Assembly: GCA_017882605.1 (NCBI GenBank)
Contig: JADGPE010000015.1
Coordinates: forward strand, 1-37,014
Source: Thermoleophilia bacterium
GTDB taxonomy: Bacteria; Actinomycetota; Thermoleophilia; Gaiellales; Gaiellaceae
Length of the DNA stretch: 37,014 nucleotides
Direction of reading: 5' to 3'
Positions 13,835 through 25,534 of this stretch are shown here, piece by piece. The position numbers and the translations under genes were made by a program. Numbering within the stretch: position 1 is the stretch's first letter; every line of letters starts with the position of its first letter. Under the pieces are notes generated by a model. That model saw only the letters and a program-made list of their open reading frames with translations, was not told the origin of the DNA and did not search any database.

Positions 13835-14489
13835 CGCGGCTACTCCTTCGGTGTGGTCGGCCGGAGCCTACCCTCGCAGCCTGGTCGGCATAGAGGAGCG
13901 CGCCCCCGAGGTAGAGGAGCGGGCTCAGGACGAGATCGGCCAGGCCGTGCGCGATCCGTTGTCCGTTGTCTCCCTGCGAGCGCAGAAGCGCGATCAGCGT
14001 CAACTCTGAGGCCACGACCACGATCACCAGCGTGGCAAGAGAACCGAGCGCGTGCACGTAGTCGGCCGTGCCAAGGCGCCGGCCGCGGGCGAGCGCCGCG
14101 CGGAATCCGAGCCGCTCGATCATCGCCGCAGCCGGGGCGAGCCCGAAGAGGGCGAGCCAGGCGACCGCCGGGAGGACCGCGGCACGGACGAGCAGCGGTA
14201 CCGGCGCAAAGATCAGCACTGCCGTTGCGTATGCCGTCACGGTGAGCGGAACGTGGTGCACCAGATGGCAGGCATACACATAGGCGAGCGCGATCAGCGG
14301 CCCGAACGCGAACAACACAACGGTCTGGACGTTTGCGTCGTAGCCCAATGAGATCTGGCTCGAGACGGCGATCGGGACGCCGAGCGGCAGGACGCGCCAG
14401 AAGTTCGCGCCGTAGGCGCGGATCGTCTCGGCGATCAGCTGGCCGACCGTCCGCTCCGCCGGCGGGAGCGGCGGCGGCAGCTCAGGCAC
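13767..14489 (-). CDS. Hypothetical integral membrane protein
   Basis: I do not recognise this 240-residue protein. The N-terminus is Pro-rich (PELPPPLPPAERTVGQLIAET), then come about five or six hydrophobic segments between residues 30 and 205, including VVLFAFGPLIALAYVYACHL, PLLVRAAVLPAVAWLALFGL and LATLVIVVVASELTLIALL. The pattern resembles actinobacterial multi-pass proteins with an RLxFRAALARGRRLG loop. The last 30-odd residues are hydrophilic and Arg/Asp-rich and are encoded over the start of the GYD gene, a 68-base same-strand overlap, so an ancestral stop may have been lost. The ATG at 14489 overlaps the end of the nucleosidase gene by 8 nt, suggesting one transcript. Confidence 0.75.
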   Translation of the reverse strand: MPELPPPLPPAERTVGQLIAETIRAYGANFWRVLPLGVPIAVSSQISLGYDANVQTVVLFAFGPLIALAYVYACHLVHHVPLTVTAYATAVLIFAPVPLLVRAAVLPAVAWLALFGLAPAAAMIERLGFRAALARGRRLGTADYVHALGSLATLVIVVVASELTLIALLRSQGDNGQRIAHGLADLVLSPLLYLGGALLYADQAARVGSGRPHRRSSRDADLHPALDADATGRPDPQVES

Positions 14490-15024
14490 GCGCGAGCTCC
14501 TTGACCAGGCCTGGCAGAAGGGTGGCGAGCAACGCCTTCGCCTCGTCGAAGCGCCAGAGCCGGCGGTCCGGCTCGCCGATCGCGTTCGCGAGCACGCGCA
14601 CCTCGATCGCGGGCACGCCGTGGAGGGTGGCGGCCCTCAGCACGGCGTAGCCCTCCATCGCCTCGACGTCGCAGCCCGTCGAGCCGCCGACGCGGGCAGA
14701 AGTCCCGATCGGTTCGACGCGCGCAGCAGGCAGTGCGCGGCGTGCCGCCTCGAGCAGCTGCGGGTCGGCGGGCGTGCGCAGCTCGATCCAGCGCGGGTCG
14801 TCGGCATCGCAGTAGACCGCCTCGCTGCCGAGCACGGGCTGCGGCTCGTCGAACGCCCGCGCACCGGCGATCCCGACGTTGAGCACCCCCTTGAGCCGCG
14901 ACATCGCCTGAAGCTCCGCCGCCGTGCGCGCGGCCGCTTCGACCGGCCCGACCCCGCAGACGAGCGTCGAGCCGCCCTCGGCGCCCCGGAGCTCTTCCTG
15001 GGTCGCGGCCACCACGAGGATCAC
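14482..15024 (-). CDS. MTA/SAH nucleosidase-fold protein, futalosine hydrolase (MqnB)-like
   Basis: Purine-nucleoside hydrolase fold of 180 residues. Landmarks are ILVVAATQEEL at the start, VCGVGPVEAAARTA, LKGVLNVGIAGA, GCDVEAMEGYAVLRAA with the conserved E-E/M pair that contacts ribose, and RVLANAIGEPDRRLWRFDEA, whose Asn/Asp-Arg-x-x-Trp pattern is the best argument for MqnB (futalosine hydrolase of the alternative menaquinone pathway) over MTA/SAH nucleosidase. It is shorter than typical MqnB (about 200-220). The GTG at 15024 is the first start. It leads a minus-strand group with the membrane and GYD genes. No other mqn gene is in the window, so the substrate is tentative. Confidence 0.75.
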   Translation of the reverse strand: MILVVAATQEELRGAEGGSTLVCGVGPVEAAARTAAELQAMSRLKGVLNVGIAGARAFDEPQPVLGSEAVYCDADDPRWIELRTPADPQLLEAARRALPAARVEPIGTSARVGGSTGCDVEAMEGYAVLRAATLHGVPAIEVRVLANAIGEPDRRLWRFDEAKALLATLLPGLVKELARA

Positions 15025-15038
15025 GCTCGCACCGTATC

Positions 15039-15044
15039 TAGACT
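15039..15044 (+). promoter_or_regulatory. -10 box of the cupin gene (leaderless type)
   Basis: TAGACT, then 6 nt (GAGGGC), then the ATG at 15051. The gap to the divergent gene is only 26 nt, so the promoter must be here. Confidence 0.45.
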
Positions 15045-15050
15045 GAGGGC

Positions 15051-15455
15051 ATGGGCTACCACTGGGTCTCCGTCGACGATCTGGAGTACGCCGAGCGGCC
15101 GCCGAAGGACGGCGAGCAGCCGCGGCGCGCGGCGGACCTCACGACCGCCGTGCAGTTGCAGCAGTCGCGGGCGCGGCTCTGGCGCTATCCGCCGCACTCG
15201 ACCGGGCGCCGGCACCAGGATCACGCGCAGGAAGAAGTGTTCGTCGTGATCTCCGGCACGCTCACGATGCTGCTCGGCGAAGCGCCCGAGCGCGTCGATC
15301 TCGAACCGGGCAGCGTCGTCGCCGTCGAGCCGATGACCCCGTTGCAGATTCGGAACGAGACCGACGAGGAGCTCGTCGTCTTCGTCTACGGCGCACCGCC
15401 CGTGCAGGAGGGCGCCGACATGCTCGACGATGTCGACCTGCCACCCGCCCGGTAG
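15051..15455 (+). CDS. Cupin domain protein
   Basis: Small double-stranded beta-helix protein of 134 residues. Cupin motif 1 is seen in YPPHSTGRRHQDHAQEEVFVVISGTLTMLLG (H...H...E...G pattern) and motif 2 around PGSVVAVEPMTPLQIRNETDEELVVFVYG, where the motif 2 His is not obvious. Metal ligands of motif 1 are present, so it may bind a metal or a small sugar. Members of this group are usually of unknown function. The ATG at 15051 is preceded by a TAGACT box. It is followed 76 nt later by the transporter gene on the same strand. Confidence 0.85.
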   Translation: MGYHWVSVDDLEYAERPPKDGEQPRRAADLTTAVQLQQSRARLWRYPPHSTGRRHQDHAQEEVFVVISGTLTMLLGEAPERVDLEPGSVVAVEPMTPLQIRNETDEELVVFVYGAPPVQEGADMLDDVDLPPAR

Positions 15456-15531
15456 GCAGCGGTAGCTTCCACCGGCCGACCCTGAGGGTTTTCCCGATGC
15501 GCAACGGGGCCCGGTCGCCGATGCTGAAGCC

Positions 15532-17127
15532 GTGGTCCATCGGCTCGCCGAGAATCCGACGCTGCTGCTCTTCGTCGTCGCCGCTTGCGGCTTCCTGCTC
15601 GCCCGGATCCGTGTCGCCGGCTTCAGCCTCGGGATCGCCGCCGTCCTCTTCGCCGGCGTCGCGATCGGCGCCGTCGAGCCGAGCCTGAAGATCGCCGAGC
15701 CCGTCTGGACGCTCGGCCTGTCGATTCTCGTCTACACGATCGGGCTTGCGAGCGGCCCCAGCTTCGTCGCCGCGATGCGCCGTCGTGGCACCGCCGTGAA
15801 CGCGGTGGTGCTGGGCGCCATTCTGCTCGCATCGCTCGTCACGGCCGCCTGTGTCTGGATCGTCGGCCTGTCGGCGCCGACGGCTGCCGGGATCTTTGCG
15901 GGCGGGCTCACCAACACGCCCGCGCTGGCCGCCGCGCTCGACTCGCTCAAGGGTCTCGTGCCCGGATCGGACTTCAACGTCGTCGCCGCGCAGCCGGTCG
16001 TCGGCTACGCCCTCGCGTATCCGCTCGGCGTGCTGTTGCCGCTGCTCGCCTGCCACCTGATCCTGCGCGACCGGAGCGTCTCGAGCACGAGGCTCGTCGC
16101 GCGCACCGCCGAGGTCGAACGAGGCGGGCTCCCGGCGCTGGCCGACCTCGCCCACGCTCACGCAGAGCCGGTCACGTTCGGCCGGCTCGTCCGCGACGGC
16201 CACCCCGTGCCCGCAACTCCAAACCTGCATCCGCGTGAAGGCGACCTCTTGACCGTGGTCGGCGAGTACGCCGCCGTGCAGGCGGTGATCTCGGATGTCG
16301 GCTTCGAGAGCGAGGAGCAGGCGGAGCTCGACCGCCGCGACGTCGACTTCCGGCGCATCACCGTGTCCGACCGCAGGATCGCCGGGCGCCGGCTCGGTGA
16401 GCTCGCCCTCGACGAGCGCTTCGGCGCGACCGCCACCCGCGTGCGCCGCGGCGACCTCGACCTCGTGGCCGACCTTGCGATGACGCTCGAGCTCGGCGAC
16501 CAGGTCCGCATCGTCGCCTCGCGGCCGCGCATGGCCGAGGTTGCGGAGTTCTTCGGCGACTCGTTGCGCGCGCTCGGCGAGGTCGACGCGCTGACCTTCA
16601 GCCTGGGAATGGCACTCGGGCTTCTCCTCGGCTCGATCAGCATCGCCTTTCCCGGCGGCAATCACTTCGCGCTCGGCGTCGCCGGCGGGCCGCTGGTCGC
16701 GGGGCTCGTGCTCGGCGCGCTGCGCCGCACCGGGCCGCTCGTGTGGCAGATGCCGTACACAGCGAACCTGACGCTCCGGCAACTGGGGACCGTGCTGTTC
16801 CTCGCCGGCATCGGCACGGTCGCCGGCAGCACCGTTTCGCAGACGATCGCGGAGCCGAGCTCGCTGAAGATCGCGGCGGCCGCCGCATTCGTCACCGTGA
16901 CACCGCTCGCCGTCCTGGTGCTCGCCGGTCGACGCCTCTTGAAGCTCTCACCGGCGATGCTCGCGGGCGTCGTCGCCGGCACGCACACTCAGCCTGCGGT
17001 GCTCGCGCACGCGAACGAGACCACCGACGACGATCCCGATGTGAGCATCGGGTATGCGACGGTCTATCCGCTCGCGATGTTCACGAAGATCATCGTCGCG
17101 CAGGTGCTGATCGCGCTCTTGTACTGA
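15532..17127 (+). CDS. AspT/YidE/YbjL family transporter with RCK_C domains
   Basis: Membrane transporter of 531 residues from the aspartate:alanine exchanger family. Two hydrophobic halves of about five helices flank a central soluble region. Family signatures are seen in both halves: IFAGGLTNTPALAAALDSL and VVGYALAYPLGV in the first, LAGVVAGTHTQPAVLAHANE and SIGYATVYPLAMFTKII in the second. The middle (about 200-345) holds two RCK_C-like (TrkA-C) domains, the second reading ITVSDRRIAGRRLGELALDERFGA and ELGDQVRIVASRPRM; these probably bind a regulatory ligand. Bacterial relatives exchange acidic amino acids or dicarboxylates; the substrate here is unknown. The GTG at 15532 is the best start; it converges on clpB with a 12-nt gap. 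Confidence 0.9.
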   Translation: MVHRLAENPTLLLFVVAACGFLLARIRVAGFSLGIAAVLFAGVAIGAVEPSLKIAEPVWTLGLSILVYTIGLASGPSFVAAMRRRGTAVNAVVLGAILLASLVTAACVWIVGLSAPTAAGIFAGGLTNTPALAAALDSLKGLVPGSDFNVVAAQPVVGYALAYPLGVLLPLLACHLILRDRSVSSTRLVARTAEVERGGLPALADLAHAHAEPVTFGRLVRDGHPVPATPNLHPREGDLLTVVGEYAAVQAVISDVGFESEEQAELDRRDVDFRRITVSDRRIAGRRLGELALDERFGATATRVRRGDLDLVADLAMTLELGDQVRIVASRPRMAEVAEFFGDSLRALGEVDALTFSLGMALGLLLGSISIAFPGGNHFALGVAGGPLVAGLVLGALRRTGPLVWQMPYTANLTLRQLGTVLFLAGIGTVAGSTVSQTIAEPSSLKIAAAAAFVTVTPLAVLVLAGRRLLKLSPAMLAGVVAGTHTQPAVLAHANETTDDDPDVSIGYATVYPLAMFTKIIVAQVLIALLY

Positions 17128-17139
17128 GCGCGGCGATCG

Positions 17140-19590
<2,451 letters not shown>

Positions 19591-19643
19591 CGTGTCCCTT
19601 CAATCCCTGTCGTTCGTGTCGCCTCCACACGTCGGTGGCTGAC

Positions 19644-19654
19644 ACCAGACTGGT
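19644..19654. promoter_or_regulatory. Short dyad between hspR and clpB
   Basis: ACCAG-A-CTGGT is an 11-bp perfect dyad in the 88-nt hspR-clpB gap, about 55 nt before the clpB ATG. It does not match the HspR operator (HAIR) consensus, and the area has no A/T-rich -10. It could be a processing or attenuation hairpin or a chance dyad. Confidence 0.25.
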
Positions 19655-19678
19655 CTCGCAGCGGCGTGTCCTTTGGGG

Positions 19679-20050
19679 TCACTGGGCTCTCCGGTGCGCC
19701 GGGAGCTCCGTCGGCCGGTAGAGCACGAGGTCGCGCCGGTACTGGCGATGCACCTCATCGAGCGCGCTGCGCATCTGCTGCTCCATCCGCTCGAGGCGGC
19801 GGCGCAGGCGCCGCAGTTCGTCCTCCAGCACGAGCACACGCTCGACGCCCGCGAGGTTCAGCCCGAGCTCGGTGGTCAACCGCTGGATCAGCCGCAACCG
19901 CTCGACGTCCTGATCCGAGTACAGCCGTGTGTTGCCGGCAGTGCGCTGCGGGCGAACGAGGCCCCGTTGCTCATAGATACGAAGCGTCTGCGGATGCATG
20001 CCGACGAGATCGGCCGCGACGCTGATCATGTAGCGCGGACGGTCGGGCAT
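19679..20050 (-). CDS. hspR: MerR-type heat-shock repressor HspR
   Basis: Repressor of the dnaK operon, acting with DnaK as co-repressor in actinobacteria. The 123 residues start [31 protein letters not shown], the MerR-type helix-turn-helix in its HspR version (HPQTLRIYE), followed by the wing [14 protein letters not shown], and a long helical region ([18 protein letters not shown]) that would dimerise. No Cys effector-site residues are seen, as expected. ATG at 20050 shares its A with the TGA stop of dnaJ; GTG at 20053 is an alternative with a four-base overlap. In Streptomyces and mycobacteria the same gene order dnaK-grpE-dnaJ-hspR is used. Confidence 0.95.
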   Translation of the reverse strand: MPDRPRYMISVAADLVGMHPQTLRIYEQRGLVRPQRTAGNTRLYSDQDVERLRLIQRLTTELGLNLAGVERVLVLEDELRRLRRRLERMEQQMRSALDEVHRQYRRDLVLYRPTELPAHRRAQ

Positions 20051-21087
20051 CACGAGCCCGCCTTCTGCAGCTGCTCGAGCAGTTCGCGCTGCTTCCTCGA
20101 GACACGCTTCGGCACCTGGATCTTGATCCGCGCGAGCACGTCACCCTGGCCGGAGCCCTTGAGGCGCGGTGCGCCCCGCCCCTTGATGCGCAGGAGCTTG
20201 CCGTCGTCCGTTCCGCTCGGCACCTTCAGCGAGACCGGGCCCTCGGGTGTCGGCACCTCGACGGTGCCGCCCAGCGCTGCCGTCGGATACGAGACCGGAA
20301 CATCGACGATCAGGTCGTCGCCGCGCCGCTCGTACACCTTCGACGGCTCGACCCGCGAGACGACGTAAAGATCGCCGGCCGGCGCGCCGCCGTACCCGGC
20401 TTCGCCCTTGCCCTTCAACTTGATCCGCGTGCCGTCCTTGACGCCGGCCGGGATCTTGACGGTGTAGCGCTTCGTCCGCCGCTCGCGGCCCGAACCGTGG
20501 CAGGTCGGGCACGGCGTCTCGACGATCGAGCCCATCCCGCGACAGCGCGAGCACGGCTGTTGCAGCGCGAACAGGCCCTGCGACGTGGCCACGACGCCGG
20601 AGCCGTTGCACTGCGGGCACGTCGTCGGCGTCGTGCCCGGGGCCGCGCCGGTGCCGTGGCAGGTGTGACAGGCGAGCTCGAGCTGGACCGGAACGGTGAC
20701 CCGCACACCGCGGAGGGCGTCCTCGAACGACACCCGCACCTCGACCTCGACGTCGTTCCCGCGCTGGCCGCGCTGCGGCTGCTGCTGGCCGCCGCGGCCG
20801 CCGCCGAAGATGCCGCCGAAGATGTCGCCCAGGTCGAAGTCGCCGAAGTCGAACGTCGTCCCGCCGGGCGAGACGCGTCCGTTCGTCGAGCCCACGGCGT
20901 CGTACTGCTTGCGCTTCTCCGCGTCGGAGAGCACGTCGTACGCGCCCTGCACCTCCTTGAACCGCTCCTCGTTGCCGGGGTTCGTGTCCGGATGCACCTC
21001 GCGCACGAGCTTGCGGTACGCCTTCTTGATCTCGTCTTGCGACGCGTTCTTCGACACGCCCAGCGCTTCGTAGAGCGACTTAGCCAT
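20050..21087 (-). CDS. dnaJ: Chaperone protein DnaJ
   Basis: Type I Hsp40 co-chaperone that stimulates DnaK ATPase and binds unfolded substrates. In 345 residues: J domain 1-65 with HPD at 32-34, a Gly/Phe-rich linker (about 69-105, including [14 protein letters not shown]), and a zinc-finger domain with four CxxCxGxG-type repeats at Cys140/143, 157/160, 179/182 and 193/196. The C-terminal beta-sandwich substrate domains follow ([21 protein letters not shown], then the [14 protein letters not shown] repeat). Length is slightly short of E. coli DnaJ (376). Its ATG at 21087 overlaps the grpE end by 8 nt, and its stop abuts hspR. Confidence 0.98.
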   Translation of the reverse strand: MAKSLYEALGVSKNASQDEIKKAYRKLVREVHPDTNPGNEERFKEVQGAYDVLSDAEKRKQYDAVGSTNGRVSPGGTTFDFGDFDLGDIFGGIFGGGRGGQQQPQRGQRGNDVEVEVRVSFEDALRGVRVTVPVQLELACHTCHGTGAAPGTTPTTCPQCNGSGVVATSQGLFALQQPCSRCRGMGSIVETPCPTCHGSGRERRTKRYTVKIPAGVKDGTRIKLKGKGEAGYGGAPAGDLYVVSRVEPSKVYERRGDDLIVDVPVSYPTAALGGTVEVPTPEGPVSLKVPSGTDDGKLLRIKGRGAPRLKGSGQGDVLARIKIQVPKRVSRKQRELLEQLQKAGS

Positions 21088-21565
21088 CAGCTCCTGCGCT
21101 GATCACAACGCGCGCCGGCCGCAGCACGCGGTCGCCGAGCCGGTAGCCCTTCTGCAGGACGTCGATCACGGTTCCCTCCTCCGCGTCGGAGGGCTGTGAG
21201 AGGAGCGCCTCCTGGCTGTGCGGGTCGAACTTGCCCTCGGTCGGGATCTCGGTCAGTCCCTCCTTCGCCAGCGCGTCGGAGAACTGGCGGTGGATCAGCC
21301 GGAGGCCCTCGTCGAGGTCGCCTTCATGCGCCAGTGCGCGTTCGAGGTCGTCGAGGATGGGCACGAGCTCCTTGACGAGGCGCTCGTGGGCACGCGCGGC
21401 CAGCTCCTGCTGGTCGCGCGCCACCCGCTTGCGGTAGTTGTCGAACTCGGCCTTCAGCCGCTGCAGCGCGTCGAGGTACTCGTCGCGCTCCTTGGCCAGC
21501 GCCTCGACGTCGACGACCGCCTCCGCCTCCTCGGCCTGCTCCTCCTGGAGGTTGTCGTCCGTCAT
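21080..21565 (-). CDS. grpE: Nucleotide exchange factor GrpE
   Basis: Releases ADP from DnaK. The 161 residues have the family plan: an acidic disordered N-terminus ([19 protein letters not shown]), a long coiled coil ([20 protein letters not shown] then [15 protein letters not shown]), and a C-terminal beta domain containing [24 protein letters not shown]. The ATG at 21565 shares its A with the TAA stop of dnaK (TAATG), fixing the start; the longer frame upstream is inside dnaK and is spurious. It overlaps dnaJ by 8 nt. Confidence 0.97.
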   Translation of the reverse strand: MTDDNLQEEQAEEAEAVVDVEALAKERDEYLDALQRLKAEFDNYRKRVARDQQELAARAHERLVKELVPILDDLERALAHEGDLDEGLRLIHRQFSDALAKEGLTEIPTEGKFDPHSQEALLSQPSDAEEGTVIDVLQKGYRLGDRVLRPARVVISAGADG

Positions 21566-23460
21566 TACTCGTCGACCACCTCGTACTCGGCGTCCTCGAC
21601 GACCTCGTCGTCGGAGTGCGCGGCCTGGCCGTCGGAGCCGTTGCCGGGCTGCGCCGAGGAAGCCTGCGCGTACAGAGCCTGGGCCGCCTGCGTCCACGCC
21701 TCCTGCAACGCATCCGTCTTTGTCTTCAGCTCGGCGACGTCGCTCGACTCGAGCACACCGCGCAGCTCCATGATCCGCCCCTCGACCGTCGAGGCGACGG
21801 ACTCGTCGAGCTTCTCGCGGTTCTCCTTGAGCGACTTCTCGATCTGGTAGGCGAGCGACTCGGCGTTGTTGCGAGCGTCGACGAGCCCGCGCAGCTTGTG
21901 CGCTTCGTCGCTGTGCGCCTCCGCCTCCTTGATCATGCGGTCGACCTCGTTCTGGTCGAGCCCGGAGCCGCCTTCGATCCGGATCTGCTGCTCGTTCCCG
22001 GTGCCGAGGTCCTTCGCCGACACGTGGATGATCCCGTTCGCGTCGATGTCGAAGCCCACCTCGATCTGCGGCATGCCACGAGGCGCCGGCGGGATGCCGA
22101 CGAGCTCGAACTTGCCGAGCGTCTTGTTGTAGGTCGCCATCTCCGATTCACCCTGCAACACGTGCACGAGCACCGACGGCTGATTGTCCTCGGCGGTCGA
22201 GAAGACCTCCGTCTTGCGAGTCGGGATCGTCGTGTTGCGGTCGATCAGCTTCGTCATCACGCCGCCCTTGGTCTCGATGCCGAGCGAAAGCGGAGTGACG
22301 TCGAGCAGCAGCACGTCCTTGACCTCTCCCTTCAGCACGCCGCCCTGAATGGCCGCACCGATCGCAACGACCTCGTCCGGGTTCACGCCCTTGTGCGGGT
22401 CCTTGCCGATCAGCTCCTTGACCTTCGCCTGGGTCGCCGGCATGCGGGTCATGCCGCCGACGAGCACGACGTGGTCGATGTCGGACGCCGAGAGGCCTGC
22501 ATCGGAAAGCGCCTGCTTCGTCGGTGCGACGGTCCGCTCGAGCAGCGCGTGTGTGAGCTCTTCGAGCTTCGCGCGCGTCAGCTGCTGGTCGAGATGCTTG
22601 GGGCCGTCCTGCGTCGCCGTGATGAACGGCAGGTTGATCTGCGTCGTCATCGTCGAAGAAAGCTCGATCTTCGCCTTCTCCGCGGCTTCGTAGAGCCGCT
22701 GCAGCGCCATCGGGTCCGCGCCCAGATCGATGCCCTGGTCCTTCTTGAACTCGGCGATCATCCAGTCGACGATCGCCTTGTCGAAGTTGTCGCCGCCGAG
22801 GTGGTTGTCGCCGTTCGTCGACTTCACCTCGAAGACACCGTCGCCCAGCTCGAGCACGGACACGTCGAACGTGCCGCCGCCGAGGTCGAAGACGAGGATC
22901 GTCTGGTCGGCGCCTTCCTTGTCGAGGCCGTAGGCGAGAGCTGCCGCGGTCGGCTCGTTGATGATGCGGAGCACGTTGAGGCCGGCGATCTTGCCGGCGT
23001 CCTTGGTCGCCTCGCGCTGCGCGTTGTTGAAGTAGGCCGGGACGGTGATCACCGCATCCGCGACCGGCTCCCCAAGGTAGGCCTCGGCGTCAGCCTTCAG
23101 CTTCTGGAGGGTCATCGCGCTGATCTCCGGCGGTGCCCACTGCTTGCCGCCCGCCTCGACGCGCACGTCGTCGTTCGGGCCGTGCACGACCTTGTACGGG
23201 ACGATGGTCATCTCCTCGTTGACCTCGTCGAACTTCCGGCCCATGAAGCGCTTGATGGAGAACACGGTGTTCTCCGGGTTCGTGACCTGCTGCCGCCGCG
23301 CCGGAGCGCCGACGAGCCGCTGGCCGTCCTTCGTGAACGCGACGACGGACGGGGTCGTCCGGCCGCCTTCCGCATTCGGGATCACCGTCGGTTCGCCGCC
23401 CTCGAGGGTGGCCATGCACGAGTTGGTCGTGCCCAGATCGATGCCGATCGTCTTTGCCAC
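21565..23460 (-). CDS. dnaK: Molecular chaperone DnaK (Hsp70)
   Basis: ATP-driven Hsp70 of 631 residues. Signatures are [13 protein letters not shown] (phosphate-binding loop), [16 protein letters not shown], and [19 protein letters not shown]; the interdomain linker [14 protein letters not shown] follows, then the substrate-binding beta domain ([19 protein letters not shown]) and the alpha-helical lid. The C-terminal tail is rich in acidic and Gln/Ser residues, ending AEYEVVDE. The GTG at 23460 has AGAAGGAGA about 10 nt upstream. It is the first gene of the chaperone operon; a TATGAT box lies about 45 nt upstream of the start. No clear HAIR (CTTGAGT-N7-ACTCAAG) or CIRCE element was found in the leader. 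Confidence 0.98.
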   Translation of the reverse strand: MAKTIGIDLGTTNSCMATLEGGEPTVIPNAEGGRTTPSVVAFTKDGQRLVGAPARRQQVTNPENTVFSIKRFMGRKFDEVNEEMTIVPYKVVHGPNDDVRVEAGGKQWAPPEISAMTLQKLKADAEAYLGEPVADAVITVPAYFNNAQREATKDAGKIAGLNVLRIINEPTAAALAYGLDKEGADQTILVFDLGGGTFDVSVLELGDGVFEVKSTNGDNHLGGDNFDKAIVDWMIAEFKKDQGIDLGADPMALQRLYEAAEKAKIELSSTMTTQINLPFITATQDGPKHLDQQLTRAKLEELTHALLERTVAPTKQALSDAGLSASDIDHVVLVGGMTRMPATQAKVKELIGKDPHKGVNPDEVVAIGAAIQGGVLKGEVKDVLLLDVTPLSLGIETKGGVMTKLIDRNTTIPTRKTEVFSTAEDNQPSVLVHVLQGESEMATYNKTLGKFELVGIPPAPRGMPQIEVGFDIDANGIIHVSAKDLGTGNEQQIRIEGGSGLDQNEVDRMIKEAEAHSDEAHKLRGLVDARNNAESLAYQIEKSLKENREKLDESVASTVEGRIMELRGVLESSDVAELKTKTDALQEAWTQAAQALYAQASSAQPGNGSDGQAAHSDDEVVEDAEYEVVDE

Positions 23461-23505
23461 GTCTTTCGTCTCCTTCTGGTGATACTGCGAGAAAATCTAA
23501 GCACG

Positions 23506-23511
23506 ATCATA
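23506..23511 (-). promoter_or_regulatory. Possible -10 box of the dnaK operon
   Basis: Minus-strand TATGAT within an A/T-rich island (GATCTGATATGATC, which repeats GATC). It is about 45 nt upstream of the dnaK GTG, leaving a leader that contains AGAAGGAGA. No consensus -35 was seen 17 nt upstream. The island lies in the 89-nt gap shared with the divergent small membrane gene. Confidence 0.4.
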
Positions 23512-23549
23512 TCAGATCCTTGGAGGGCGGCTGTGCAATAGTCCCGCGC

Positions 23550-23840
23550 ATGGATTCCGAGGCCCGCCGGGAGCTCGAGGCGACCCTGGCCGCGCGCCAG
23601 GAGCTCGGCCCGGCGCACGACGAGCACCTGGTGGCGGGGTTCCTCGAACGGATCGAGCAGGAGATCGACCGCCGCGTCGACGAGAAGCTCGCCCACCGCC
23701 GCGGGGGCGGCCACCGGGCCGACCTCGGCATCTTCATCCCGCTCTTCATCTTCGCCGGCATCTGGGGCGGCGCCTTCGGGATCGCGGCCGCGGCCGCCGC
23801 GCTCGTCGTCGTCTTCCTCGTCAGCGAGTTGCGCCGATGA
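23550..23840 (+). CDS. Small membrane protein, unknown function
   Basis: A 96-residue protein. The first half is charged and helical (DSEARRELEATLAARQEL then FLERIEQEIDRRVDEKL), and the second half has two adjacent hydrophobic stretches (IFIPLFIFAGIWGGAFGIAA and ALVVVFLVSEL) separated by Gly/Ala, like many actinobacterial small membrane proteins next to chaperone genes. The ATG at 23550 is the first start giving this plan; longer frames begin inside the promoter region. It is divergent from dnaK, and its last 20 bases overlap the convergent EamA gene. No motif gives a function. Confidence 0.75.
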   Translation: MDSEARRELEATLAARQELGPAHDEHLVAGFLERIEQEIDRRVDEKLAHRRGGGHRADLGIFIPLFIFAGIWGGAFGIAAAAAALVVVFLVSELRR

Positions 23841-24648
23841 GCGCGCCGCCGGCGACGATCAGCAACGCGCCGAGCGCGAGCCTCCGCCCCATTCCCTCCG
23901 TATGGCGGATCAGGAGCGCCGAGAGGGCGACTCCCCAGAGCGACTCCGTCGCCACGAGCGGCGAGACGACGGTGACGCGCCCGCGCCAGTAGGCCTCGAA
24001 GAGGCAGACGTACGAGAGCCCGAAGAGGATCCCCGCCGGGGCCAACCGCTTGACCTCCCGCGAGCTCGGCGCGCGTCTCGTCCACAGCGCAGCGACGACC
24101 GTGCCCGCGACGAGGGTCGCAGCGGCCGCGCTCTCGGGGCTCGCATGGGCATGAAGCGCACGCACGACGTTGTCTCGCGTCGCAAAGAGCGTCGCCGCCG
24201 CGCCCGCATAGAGCAGCCCGCGCCCGCGCAGGTGCCCGGGGCGATCCCGCTCGGCCGCGAGCAGCACTCCGCCCGCGACGACGGCGAGCGCACCGACGAC
24301 CAGTGGCGTGCGGACCGGCTCGCCGAGGAAGACGAACGCAATCACGACGGCGACGAGCGGCGCCGCGCCGACCGTGACCGACGTGCGCGACGCCCCGATC
24401 TCGCGAACGCCGAGCGTGAAGAGCACCTGCGAGGCGCCCGGGGCGAGCAGCCCGGCGAGGAAGAACGGCCAGATGTGGTGCAGGTCGTGCCGGAACGCCG
24501 CGGCGACCAGGGCGACGCCGAGGGCCGGAAGGACGGTGGCGAGCACGGCGCCCCCCGCGTCGCCGCCGCCGCGGAGACCGATCCGGACCGCGACCGTCAT
24601 GCCGCCGAAGAGCGCCGCCGAGGCCACCGCAAGCAGCACAGCGGTCAC
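23821..24648 (-). CDS. EamA/DMT superfamily transporter
   Basis: Ten-helix drug/metabolite transporter of 275 residues, inner membrane, made of two EamA repeats. Repeat 1 begins AVASAALFGGMTVAVRIG-like residues after the GTG and holds SVTVGAAPLVAVVIAFVFLGEPV, the typical EamA helix-loop signature; repeat 2 includes LYAGAAATLFATRDNVV and TVVSPLVATESLWGVALSALLI. The GTG at 24648 overlaps the upstream gene's stop (GTGA), so it is coupled to a second EamA transporter. The substrate is unknown (amino acids, metabolites or drugs). Confidence 0.88.
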   Translation of the reverse strand: MTAVLLAVASAALFGGMTVAVRIGLRGGGDAGGAVLATVLPALGVALVAAAFRHDLHHIWPFFLAGLLAPGASQVLFTLGVREIGASRTSVTVGAAPLVAVVIAFVFLGEPVRTPLVVGALAVVAGGVLLAAERDRPGHLRGRGLLYAGAAATLFATRDNVVRALHAHASPESAAAATLVAGTVVAALWTRRAPSSREVKRLAPAGILFGLSYVCLFEAYWRGRVTVVSPLVATESLWGVALSALLIRHTEGMGRRLALGALLIVAGGALIGATR

Positions 24649-25520
24649 GCGACCCCCGTCCTGCGCACGATCCGCAAGAGCGCGTCTGCGGCGGACGGCT
24701 CGGCGAACACGATCCCGGCCATGATCACTGCGCAGCCGATCCAGGCCACGGCGCCGAGCCGGTCACCGGCGAGCGTGAACCCGAAGAACGCCGTCCAGAC
24801 CGGCTCGAGCGAGAAGGCCAGCGCGGTCTGCGTCGCGGTCGCCTGCCGCTGCGCCCAGGTCTGCGCGAGAAACGCGAGCGCGCTCGCAAAGACGCCGGTG
24901 ACGAGCAGGGCGCCCCAGACCGTCCAGCCGTGCGGCCACGAGAGCTGCCCCGACGAGAGCGCAACCACGAGCAGCCCGGCGAACGCCGCCAGCATCTCGA
25001 CGAGCGTGAACGCGATCGCGTCGAAGCGCGGAGCGAACCGCTCCATCAGGACGATCTGCAGCGAGTAGACCGCGGCGCCCGCAAGCACGAGCAGGTCTCC
25101 GCCCGGCGAGCCTGCTTGCACGCCCGAGAGCAGTGCAAGCCCGGCAGCTGCGAGCAGCACTCCGGTCCACGCCGCGCGCGGGGCGCGCACTCGGAAGAGC
25201 AGGAGCGCGAGCAGCGGGGTCAGCACCACGTACATCCCGGTGATGAAACCGGTGGACGAGACCGAGGTCCGCTGCAGCCCGGCCGTCTGCAGGGCGTAGC
25301 CGCCGCCGAGCAGCGAACCGGCGAGCGTTCCGGCGGCCAGCCCGGCCGGCCCGAGCGCGCGCAACCGGTGCAAGCCGGCCGGCGCGAGCGTGCAGCTTGC
25401 CACCGCAAAGCGCAGAGCGAGGAACGCGAAGAGCGGGTACAGCGCGACGGCGTCCTTGACCTGGACGAACGTGACGCCCCAGACGGCGGTCACGGCAACG
25501 AGGACGATCAGCGCACGCAC
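24645..25520 (-). CDS. EamA/DMT superfamily transporter
   Basis: Second ten-helix DMT transporter, 291 residues, with [16 protein letters not shown] at the start, [21 protein letters not shown] in repeat 1, and [40 protein letters not shown] in repeat 2, which is the classical EamA ending. It leads the gene pair; its stop overlaps the next transporter's GTG by four bases. It is distantly similar to its partner, so the pair might form a heterodimer, as some paired small DMT proteins do, although full-length ten-helix proteins usually act alone. The GTG at 25520 is preceded by a TTTAAT sequence next to the REP-like palindrome. Confidence 0.88.
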   Translation of the reverse strand: MRALIVLVAVTAVWGVTFVQVKDAVALYPLFAFLALRFAVASCTLAPAGLHRLRALGPAGLAAGTLAGSLLGGGYALQTAGLQRTSVSSTGFITGMYVVLTPLLALLLFRVRAPRAAWTGVLLAAAGLALLSGVQAGSPGGDLLVLAGAAVYSLQIVLMERFAPRFDAIAFTLVEMLAAFAGLLVVALSSGQLSWPHGWTVWGALLVTGVFASALAFLAQTWAQRQATATQTALAFSLEPVWTAFFGFTLAGDRLGAVAWIGCAVIMAGIVFAEPSAADALLRIVRRTGVA

Positions 25521-25534
25521 CCGCGCGATTAAAC

